Positions 1-5,440 of a stretch of DNA of 7,425 nucleotides are shown here, in pieces. Source of the stretch: Panacagrimonas sp. (GTDB lineage Bacteria > Pseudomonadota > Gammaproteobacteria > Nevskiales > Nevskiaceae); the NCBI GenBank assembly GCA_021773655.1, contig JAJFJX010000196.1, positions 1 to 7,425 of the forward strand, given 5' to 3'. The notes below the pieces were generated by a model that saw only the letters and a program-made list of their open reading frames with translations, was not told the origin of the DNA and searched no databases. The position numbers and the translations under genes are program-made. Each line of letters opens with the position of its first letter. The stretch's first letter is position 1.

Positions 1-1274
1 CGGTGGCGGCAGCCAAGAATGCCTTCCCGGTGTGGTCCGCCACGCCCCTGGCCGAGCGCCGCGCCGCGCTCAATCGCCTGGCCGACGCCATGGAAGCGAA
101 CATCCAGGATCTGGCGCGGCAGCTGACCCTGGAGCAGGGTAAACCGCTCAAGGACGCCACCGAGGAGATCGGCGGCGCGGCGGCCTTCGTCCGCTATTTC
201 GCCAACCTGGAGACCCCGCCCAAGGTCATCGAGGACAGCGACGTGCGTCGCGTCGAGCAGCATCGCAAGCCGCTGGGCGTGGTGGCGGCGATCATCCCGT
301 GGAACTTTCCGGTGCTGCTGCTGTGCGGCAAGCTCGGCCCGGCATTGCTCACCGGCAACACCATGGTGGCCAAGCCGGCGCCGACCACACCGCTGAGCAC
401 CCTGATGCTGGGCGAACTGGCGCGCGAGATCTTCCCGCCCGGCGTGTTCAACGTCATCACCGATGCCAACGATCTGGGTGCAGTGCTGACCGCGCACCCC
501 GACGTGCGCAAGGTTTCATTTACCGGCTCGACCGCCACCGGCAAGAAGGTCATGGCCAGCGCCGCCGAAACCGTCAAGCGCGTGACCCTGGAACTGGGCG
601 GCAACGACGCCGCCATCGTGCTCGACGACGTCGATCCGGTGGAGACCGCCGGCAAGCTGTTCGGCGGCGCGTTCGCCAACAATGGCCAGGTCTGTCTGGC
701 CATCAAGCGGCTCTACGTGCACGACAAGATCTACGACCAGATGGTCGACGAACTGGCCAAGCACGCCAATGCCGCGGTGGTCGGAGACGGCCTGGACGAA
801 GGCACACAGCTTGGGCCGCTGCAGAACCGGATGCAGTTCGAGAAGGTGCGCGGACTGGTCGACGAGGCCAGGCGCGCCGGCAAGGTGGTGGCCGGTGGGC
901 AGTCCGACGACGGCGGCGGATATTTCATCCGGCCGACCATCGTGCGCGATGTCACCGACGGCGACCGCATTGTCGACGAAGAACAGTTCGGTCCCATCCT
1001 GCCAGTGATCCGCTACACCGATCCGGCCGACGCCATGGCCCGCGCCAATGCTTCGAGCTTCGGGCTGGGGGGTTCTGTGTGGGCCAAGGATGCCGGCCGC
1101 GCCACCCAGCTCGCAGCGCAGATGGAGACCGGGACGGTGTGGGTCAACAAGCACCTGGACATCGGACCCAATATTCCCTTCGGCGGCGCCAAGCAGTCCG
1201 GGATGGGGGTGGAGTTTGCCGAAGAAGGTCTTGCCGAGTTCACCCAGATCCAGGTGGTCAACGTCGCCAAGTAG
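1..1274 (+). CDS. NAD(P)-dependent aldehyde dehydrogenase, 5' end missing
   Basis: This gene encodes a cytosolic enzyme that oxidises an aldehyde to a carboxylate using NAD(P)+. The reading frame enters from the left edge. The GTG at base 3 is probably internal, because 423 residues are visible while the family is usually about 455-500 long and the missing part is the start of the cofactor domain. Counting from that GTG, I see PWNFP at 99-103 (Asn101, oxyanion hole), FTGST at 173-177 (cofactor loop), LELGG at 196-200 with the general base Glu197, GQVC at 228-231 with the catalytic Cys231, and EEQFGP at 326-331. All key residues are intact. From memory, the wording around GNDAAIVL and AIKRLYVH fits the AldA-AAD23400 subfamily of ALDHs, whose physiological substrate is not well defined. 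The family call is very secure; the substrate is unknown. The gene ends 18 bases before a strong terminator, so it is the last gene of its transcript. Confidence 0.95.
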   Translation, partial: VAAAKNAFPVWSATPLAERRAALNRLADAMEANIQDLARQLTLEQGKPLKDATEEIGGAAAFVRYFANLETPPKVIEDSDVRRVEQHRKPLGVVAAIIPWNFPVLLLCGKLGPALLTGNTMVAKPAPTTPLSTLMLGELAREIFPPGVFNVITDANDLGAVLTAHPDVRKVSFTGSTATGKKVMASAAETVKRVTLELGGNDAAIVLDDVDPVETAGKLFGGAFANNGQVCLAIKRLYVHDKIYDQMVDELAKHANAAVVGDGLDEGTQLGPLQNRMQFEKVRGLVDEARRAGKVVAGGQSDDGGGYFIRPTIVRDVTDGDRIVDEEQFGPILPVIRYTDPADAMARANASSFGLGGSVWAKDAGRATQLAAQMETGTVWVNKHLDIGPNIPFGGAKQSGMGVEFAEEGLAEFTQIQVVNVAK

Positions 1275-1292
1275 AAGGTTCGGCGAGCAACG

Positions 1293-1320
1293 AAAAAGGC
1301 GATCCGCGGATCGCCTTTTT
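1293..1320. terminator. Bidirectional intrinsic terminator
   Basis: This is a perfect 28-base palindrome. The arms are AAAAAGGCGATCC (1293-1305) and GGATCGCCTTTTT (1308-1320), separated only by GC, so the practical loop is the central CGCG. It has a GC-rich stem with an A run on one side and a T run on the other, so it has the layout of a rho-independent terminator on both strands. It lies 18 bases after the aldehyde dehydrogenase stop and about 120 bases beyond the stop of the opposing phosphoesterase gene, so it can serve both convergent transcripts. Confidence 0.93.
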
Positions 1321-1348
1321 CACGGGGCTTCGGCAAGGCCCTAGAGGC

Positions 1349-1380
1349 AGGTCCGGCGGCCAGAAATCGCCGTCGGACCT
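1349..1380. repeat. 12-bp stem inverted repeat in convergent spacer
   Basis: The arms AGGTCCGGCGGC (1349-1360) and GCCGTCGGACCT (1369-1380) pair over 12 positions with a single G-T wobble and an 8-base loop (CAGAAATC). No T run follows on either strand, so it is not a standard intrinsic terminator. It could stabilise the 3' end of the leftward phosphoesterase mRNA, which would cross it before reaching the terminator at 1293-1320. The pairing is seen directly; the role is inferred. Confidence 0.6.
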
Positions 1381-1392
1381 TGACCGCCCGAA

Positions 1393-1421
1393 GTCCGGGA
1401 CCGGCAGTTGCCGGCCGGGAC
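1393..1421. repeat. Imperfect hairpin just beyond the phosphoesterase stop
   Basis: The core CCGGCA-GT-TGCCGG (1401-1414) extends outward, after a bulged A at 1400 and one G-G mismatch, through GTCC (1393-1396) pairing with GGAC (1418-1421, read with the A and C at the end). It lies 21 bases past the leftward gene's stop codon. It has no T run. It may act as an mRNA 3'-end structure or may simply reflect GC-rich sequence. Confidence 0.4.
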
Positions 1422-1441
1422 ACGAGCAGCCGTCGGTCGGT

Positions 1442-2272
1442 TCAGGCCGCCGCGCGGGACGCCACGGCGTGCTTGAGCGGCGTGACCTTGGGAGAGTCAT
1501 GGAGATGATTGACCTCGACCCAGCGCACGATCTGGATGCGGCCGTTGAAGTCCTCGGCCAGGGCGGTGCAGCTTTCCACCCAGTCACCGGAATTCAGGTA
1601 CTGGATGCCGTCGATGTCGCGGATCTCGGCGTGGTGAATGTGGCCGCAGACCACGCCGTCCAGGCCGCGCCGCCGGCATTCATGGGCCACGCTGACTTCG
1701 AACTCGGAGACGATGTTGACGGCGTTCTTGACACTGTTCTTGGCGAAGGCCGACAACGACCAGTACCGCATGCCCAGCAGGCGTCGCGCCTGGTTGAAGC
1801 GGTGGTTGGCGCGCATGGTCAGGTCGTAGGCGGTGTCGCCGATCAGTGCGACCCAGCGGTGGTAGCGGGTGATGACGTCGAAGGCATCGCCGTGGGTCAC
1901 CAGCAGGCGACGGCCGTCGGCGGTGGTGTGAACGTGCTCGTTGACCACCCGCAGATTGCCGATGGCCAGGCTGAAGCCGACGAACTTGCGCAGAAACTCG
2001 TCGTGATTGCCAGTGATGTACCAGATCTTCGTGCCGCGCTTGGCCTTGGTCAGCACCTTGCGGACCACGTTGGTGTGTTCCTGGGGCCAGAACCAGGTGC
2101 TGCGCAGCTTCCAGCCGTCGATAATGTCGCCGACCAGGTAGAGGTTCTCGCACTCGGTGTGCTTGAGGAAATCCACCAGGTGCTCGGCCTTGCAGCCGGG
2201 CGTGCCCAGATGCACATCTGAAATCCAGATCGTGCGGAACTTCTTGATCCGGCTATGATTCTTCTTGGCCAT
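1442..2272 (-). CDS. LpxH-type metallophosphoesterase (UDP-2,3-diacylglucosamine diphosphatase-like)
   Basis: This 276-residue protein has the calcineurin-like phosphoesterase fold with all metal-binding blocks: SDVHLG (Asp19, His21), GDIIDGW (Asp49), GNHDE (Asn89, His90), THGDAFD (His127) and CGHIHHAEI (His211, His213), then LNSGDWVES at 226-234. True LpxH hydrolyses UDP-2,3-diacylglucosamine to lipid X in lipid A synthesis at the inner membrane face. This protein belongs to the same broad family (COG2908). Its GDIIDGW block and greater length differ from E. coli LpxH (about 240 residues), so it looks more like the LpxH2 branch, for which LpxH activity should not be assumed. The ATG at 2272 is chosen because GGGAGG lies 8 bases upstream and the conserved fold starts about 12 residues later. 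The frame stays open for another 212 codons upstream, but that part is antisense to the lipid kinase gene and shows no domain. No signal peptide or membrane segment is evident. Confidence 0.9.
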   Translation of the reverse strand: MAKKNHSRIKKFRTIWISDVHLGTPGCKAEHLVDFLKHTECENLYLVGDIIDGWKLRSTWFWPQEHTNVVRKVLTKAKRGTKIWYITGNHDEFLRKFVGFSLAIGNLRVVNEHVHTTADGRRLLVTHGDAFDVITRYHRWVALIGDTAYDLTMRANHRFNQARRLLGMRYWSLSAFAKNSVKNAVNIVSEFEVSVAHECRRRGLDGVVCGHIHHAEIRDIDGIQYLNSGDWVESCTALAEDFNGRIQIVRWVEVNHLHDSPKVTPLKHAVASRAAA

Positions 2273-2402
2273 CCTGCGGGCCTCCCGTGCGTGGCTTGCG
2301 CCTGTGCAGCGGAGCATGAGTCCATGGCTTGAAGTGAAGATGACGCCGGCGTGACCGTTTCGCGACATCGATGCCGGCTTTGCTGCTGGCTTATGCTGGG
2401 CC
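2273..2402. promoter_or_regulatory. Divergent intergenic region, promoters expected
   Basis: These 130 bases separate two divergently read genes, so a promoter for each must lie here or inside the neighbouring genes. I could not find a convincing sigma70 pair on either strand. On the + strand TATGCT (2392-2397) resembles a -10 box, but the hexamer 17 bases upstream (GATGCC) is a poor -35 and the implied transcript would begin almost at the kinase start codon. No clear operator palindrome was seen. Confidence 0.5.
2281..2286 (-). promoter_or_regulatory. Ribosome binding site that fixes the phosphoesterase start
   Basis: On the minus strand this reads GGGAGG, 8 bases before the ATG at 2272. 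It is the only good Shine-Dalgarno match near the conserved N-terminus and argues against the longer upstream extension of the frame. Confidence 0.8.
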
Positions 2403-3377
2403 ATGGACGCACCCTCACCGCAACTCGATACGCCCAAGCCCACTGCCGTGCAGACGCCGCTGTTCATCGTGATCAATGCCGGTTCGGGCAGCCAGGACGC
2501 CGACGACACTGTGGATGCACTCGCCAGGATCTTCACCGGGGCCGGGCGTACGCACACCTTCGTCTCGCCACGGGACCGGGAGACGATCACCGACGCGGCC
2601 CGGCGTGCGGTCGGCAGCGCGCGCCGATGCGATGGGGTGGTGGTCGCCGCGGGTGGGGACGGCACCATCAACGCGGTGGCGCAGGTCGTGCTGGGAAGCG
2701 GTTGCAACTTCGGCGTGATCCCGCTGGGCACCTTCAACCTGTTTGCGCGCACGCACGGCATTCCGCTGGAACCGGCCGCGGCGGCGCAGGTGCTGCTGGA
2801 GCACCCTGCACAACCGGTCCAGGCCGGTCGAGTCAACGACCTCGTGTTTCTGGTCAACGCCAGTCTGGGCCTGTACTCGGAACTGCTGGAGGATCGTGAG
2901 GAGCTCAAGGCACAACTGGGGCGAAGTCGCTGGGTGGCCGCCGGCTCGGGTCTGCTCAGCTTGTTGCGCCAGCATCGCCAGCTGCATCTGAGTATCGAAC
3001 AGAAGGGCCGCGATCATTTCCTGCGCTCGCCCTCGGTGTTTGTCGGCAACAACCGGCTGCAGTTGCAGCGCCTGGGCCTGGAGCAGGCACCGATGGTCGA
3101 GCAGGGCCAACTCATTGTGCTGGTGGTGCGTCCGATCGGAACCCTGGCACTGCTGGGCCTGGCGCTGCGGGGCGCGCTGGGCCGGCTGGGGCAGTCGGAC
3201 AATCTCGATCATTTCTGTGTGCCCCGGATGCGGGTGATGATCCGCGGCCGCAAGCGCATCAAGGTGGCGGTCGACGGAGAAGTGCACCTGCTCAACGCGC
3301 CACTGCACTTTGCCGTGGCAGACGCTCCGCTGATGCTCATCAAGCCTGCAGTGCAGCCGGACCAGGAGCCGGCGTGA
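2403..3377 (+). CDS. Diacylglycerol kinase family lipid kinase
   Basis: This 324-residue protein has the DAGK catalytic fold (YegS/DgkB/BmrU group, COG1597), which transfers phosphate from ATP to a lipid hydroxyl at the cytoplasmic membrane. Visible blocks are the N-terminal strand and loop INAGSGS (24-30), the nucleotide-binding GGDGTIN (84-90), PLGTFNLFAR (107-116), VNASLGLY (151-158) and the C-terminal VDGE (290-293), whose Asp291/Glu293 match the catalytic acidic site of the family. The usual GTGND is replaced by GTFNL; related variants such as GTLNHFA occur in a proteobacterial subgroup, so this does not suggest loss of function. The stretch around 240-262 is hydrophobic (Leu/Ala rich) but is interrupted by Arg and Pro and is not a clear membrane helix. 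ATG 2403 is the first start after an in-frame stop at 2352. It has no good Shine-Dalgarno, and the first 18 residues lie outside the fold, so the start is moderately certain. The lipid substrate is unknown. The stop overlaps the next gene. Confidence 0.92.
   Translation: MDAPSPQLDTPKPTAVQTPLFIVINAGSGSQDADDTVDALARIFTGAGRTHTFVSPRDRETITDAARRAVGSARRCDGVVVAAGGDGTINAVAQVVLGSGCNFGVIPLGTFNLFARTHGIPLEPAAAAQVLLEHPAQPVQAGRVNDLVFLVNASLGLYSELLEDREELKAQLGRSRWVAAGSGLLSLLRQHRQLHLSIEQKGRDHFLRSPSVFVGNNRLQLQRLGLEQAPMVEQGQLIVLVVRPIGTLALLGLALRGALGRLGQSDNLDHFCVPRMRVMIRGRKRIKVAVDGEVHLLNAPLHFAVADAPLMLIKPAVQPDQEPA
3365..3368 (+). promoter_or_regulatory. Ribosome binding site inside the lipid kinase 3' end
   Basis: GGAG lies 5 bases before the GTG at 3374. 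It supports the GTG as the start and shows that translation of the second phosphoesterase begins within the last codons of the kinase gene. Confidence 0.7.
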
Positions 3378-4186
3378 GTGTGCTGCTACAGGTCTCGGAC
3401 CCGCACTTCGGAACCGAGCAACTGGCGGTAATGGACGCGCTGCGCGAGCTGGCCCTGCGCGAGCGTCCGCAGGTGCTGGTGCTGTCGGGCGACATCACGC
3501 AGCGTGCGCGCCGGGCTCAGTTCGAGGCGGCTGATCGTTTCGTGCGCAGCCTGGAAGTGCCTCAGGTGGTGGCATTGCCCGGCAATCACGATATTCCCCT
3601 GTTCAATCTGTACGCGCGCATGTTCGATCCCTATGCGAACTACCGGCGCGTGTTCGGGCCGGTGCTGGAGCCGGTGCTGGAAACCGCCGAGCTGCTGGTG
3701 ATCGGCGTCAAGACCACCCGCCGGCGACGTCACTGCGATGGCGAGGTGTCACCGGATCAGATTCGACGCGTCGCGCTACGACTGCGCGGCGCCACATCTC
3801 GACAGTTGCGGCTGGTCATCACCCACCAGCCCTTGGACGTGCCCGGCCCCGGCGAGGAACATGACCTGCTTCACGGCCACGCCGAGGCGGCCCGAACCTG
3901 GGTGGAGGCGGGGGCAGACCTGCTCATGGGCGGCCATATCCACCTGCCGTTCGTGCGCTCGCTGCAGGTACGCTATCCCGCGCTGCGACGGCGCGCCTGG
4001 GTGGTGCAGGCCGGGACCGCGGTGTCCAGCAGAGTGCGCCCGGGCGCGCCCAATTCGATCAACCTTCTGCGTTACGCTGCGGCTGTGGGTCAGCCGTGCG
4101 TGGTGGTGGAGCGGTGGGATCACGCCTCGGGCCCGAGCCGCTTCGAATGCGTACAGCGGACCGAACTGGCGCTGGAGCGCTACTGA
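3374..4186 (+). CDS. Icc/CpdA-like metallophosphoesterase, coupled to the lipid kinase
   Basis: This 270-residue calcineurin-like phosphoesterase (COG1409 group) carries the full metal site: SDPHFG (Asp9, His11), SGDITQRAR (Asp40), PGNHDIPL (Asn71, His72), ITHQP (His151) and GGHIHLP (His188, His190). Members hydrolyse phosphomonoesters or diesters, including cyclic nucleotides, but this branch has no assigned substrate that I can name. The GTG start overlaps the kinase stop in GTGA (3374-3377) and has its own Shine-Dalgarno, so the two proteins are very likely made in a fixed ratio from one transcript. From memory, phosphoesterases with the GDxTQRAR and PGNHDIPL wording recur beside lipid kinases of this subgroup, which suggests action on the kinase product or a linked lipid. 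That functional link is an inference. A run of basic residues (TTRRRRH, 114-120) sits in the middle of the fold, on a probable surface loop. No signal peptide is seen, so a cytoplasmic location is expected. Confidence 0.9.
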   Translation: MSVLLQVSDPHFGTEQLAVMDALRELALRERPQVLVLSGDITQRARRAQFEAADRFVRSLEVPQVVALPGNHDIPLFNLYARMFDPYANYRRVFGPVLEPVLETAELLVIGVKTTRRRRHCDGEVSPDQIRRVALRLRGATSRQLRLVITHQPLDVPGPGEEHDLLHGHAEAARTWVEAGADLLMGGHIHLPFVRSLQVRYPALRRRAWVVQAGTAVSSRVRPGAPNSINLLRYAAAVGQPCVVVERWDHASGPSRFECVQRTELALERY

Positions 4187-4281
4187 GCGTGCAGGGCGGT
4201 CGCCATTCATCGACGTGGTGATGGCGCGCACTTCGACCAATCCCTCACCATCGACGGGACGCGGGACACCATGCAGGCCAC

Positions 4282-4300
4282 GATCCGGTCACCCCGGATC
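4282..4300 (+). repeat. Hairpin ahead of the oxidoreductase pair
   Basis: GATCCGG (4282-4288) and CCGGATC (4294-4300) form a perfect 7-bp stem with a 5-base loop (TCACC), ending 18 bases before the ATG at 4319. The following TGAAAACGGG has no T run, so it is not a good terminator. In an mRNA starting upstream it would sit just before the weak ribosome binding region and could influence translation. The remainder of the 132-base spacer (4187-4318) shows no clear promoter or terminator to me. Confidence 0.45.
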
Positions 4301-4318
4301 TGAAAACGGGTAGCAACC

Positions 4319-5440
4319 ATGACAGTGGAAAAGCCGATTCGCTGGGGCATTATCGGAACCGGATTCGCAGCCGTTCATTTCGCTGACGGCCTGCGCCAGA
4401 TACCCGGCGCGATCCTCGCAGCCGTGGCCTCGCAATCGTCCGCGCGTGCGCAGGCCTTCGCACAGCGGACCGGCTCGGAGCGGGCCTTCGGCGCCTACGA
4501 GCAGATGTTCGAACAGGCCGACGTCGACATCATCTACGTGGCCAGCGGCAACGCCGAGCACCGCGAGCATTGCCTGCGCGCGATCGCGGCGGGCAAGGCG
4601 GTGTTGTGCGAAAAGCCTTTCGCGCTCGATGGCGCGCAGAGCCGTGAGGTGGTCGAAGCTGCCCGCGCGGCCGGCGTGTTCTGCATGGAGGCCTTGCGGA
4701 CCCGCTTTCTGCCGGTGCTTGAACGCGTGCGAACCCTGATCGACCAGGGTCGTATCGGCCCTCTGCTGAGCGTGCAGGCGCAGATCGGCCATCGCTTCGC
4801 ATTCGAGTCGTCCAGTCGTTTCTTCGATCCCAGTCAGGGTGGCGGTGCGCTGTTCGATCTGGGCGTGTATCCGCTTTCGATCGCCTTGACCCTGCTGGGC
4901 CGGCCCGACACGATTCTGGGCCGGGCGGTGCTCACGCCCACCGGCGTTGATCGGGATTTCCAGGCGTTGCTGGGTTTTGCCGGCGGAGGCAATGCAATGG
5001 TTGGAGCCAGCCTTGCCAGTGCTTTGCCAGGCGATGTCTGGATCGTCGGCGAGGACGGCATGATCCGTCTCGAAGGCCCGGTCTACAGCTTGCAGTCGCT
5101 GAGCGTTCACGCCGGGCCCGGGGCGGCGTCCGGGCGCGTCGACTTTCTCGGGCAGACGCCGGGCTGGAAGCAGCGTCTGCGCAGTCATCCGCGTTATGGG
5201 CCCGCTTATGGCTGGGCCGCGCAGGCGCGCCGCCGACTGCGCAGCCTGAGCTCGCCAGGCGAGTTTCACTGGGCGGTGCCCGACGGCTTCGCGGACGAAG
5301 CTGCCGAGGCGATGCGCTGCCTGCGGGCCGGCCTGACCGAGAGCCCGCGAATGCCGCTGGACGATACCCTGATGTTGATGGACTGCCTGGATCGCATTCG
5401 CAGCGGGTGGAGCGCCGAGCAGTTGGAGATGCTCCCATGA
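4319..5440 (+). CDS. Gfo/Idh/MocA family oxidoreductase, dihydrodiol dehydrogenase-like
   Basis: This 373-residue NAD(P)-dependent oxidoreductase has an N-terminal Rossmann domain and a C-terminal alpha/beta domain. GIIGTGFAAVHFADGL (10-25) is the dinucleotide-binding loop, CEKPFAL (97-103) holds the catalytic-type Lys99, and GGALFDLGVYPLS (175-187) supplies Asp180 and Tyr184. MEALRTRFLP (123-132) and CLRAGLTESPRMPL (334-347) are phrases typical of the trans-1,2-dihydrodiol/D-xylose dehydrogenase-like branch, so a sugar or cyclic polyol substrate is plausible but not shown. Between the strand ending near 253 and the helix starting near 323 there is a segment about 40 residues longer than I expect for this branch; it contains an Arg-rich stretch (ARRRLRSL, 303-310). 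The ATG at 4319 puts the Rossmann strand right at the N-terminus, but its Shine-Dalgarno is weak (CGGG). The gene is coupled to the next one through an ATGA overlap. Confidence 0.92.
   Translation: MTVEKPIRWGIIGTGFAAVHFADGLRQIPGAILAAVASQSSARAQAFAQRTGSERAFGAYEQMFEQADVDIIYVASGNAEHREHCLRAIAAGKAVLCEKPFALDGAQSREVVEAARAAGVFCMEALRTRFLPVLERVRTLIDQGRIGPLLSVQAQIGHRFAFESSSRFFDPSQGGGALFDLGVYPLSIALTLLGRPDTILGRAVLTPTGVDRDFQALLGFAGGGNAMVGASLASALPGDVWIVGEDGMIRLEGPVYSLQSLSVHAGPGAASGRVDFLGQTPGWKQRLRSHPRYGPAYGWAAQARRRLRSLSSPGEFHWAVPDGFADEAAEAMRCLRAGLTESPRMPLDDTLMLMDCLDRIRSGWSAEQLEMLP
5425..5428 (+). promoter_or_regulatory. Ribosome binding site for the second oxidoreductase
   Basis: GGAG lies 8 bases before the ATG at 5437. 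It decides the start: the frame is open 10 codons further up to an ATG at 5407, but those residues precede the Rossmann strand, and only 5437 has a well-placed site and the ATGA overlap. Confidence 0.8.

Noticed and set aside
299..2221. A 640-codon + strand open frame crossing the aldehyde dehydrogenase end and the phosphoesterase gene
   Set aside because: It runs out of frame through the first gene, through its terminator, and antisense through the second. It is Arg/Gly/Ala-rich with no recognisable domain and is a by-product of high GC.
2273..2402. A sigma70 promoter with TATGCT as the -10 box
   Set aside because: There is no acceptable -35 at 16-18 bases; kept only as a remark, not as a promoter call.
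2273..2908. 212-codon N-terminal extension of the LpxH-type phosphoesterase
   Set aside because: The extension is antisense to the lipid kinase, Ser/Ala/Arg-rich and domainless; the ATG at 2272 has a strong Shine-Dalgarno.
2415..3308. 297-codon minus strand open frame opposite the lipid kinase
   Set aside because: It is the mirror of a well-supported gene, rich in Gln/Arg/His, with no domain or ribosome binding site that I can see.
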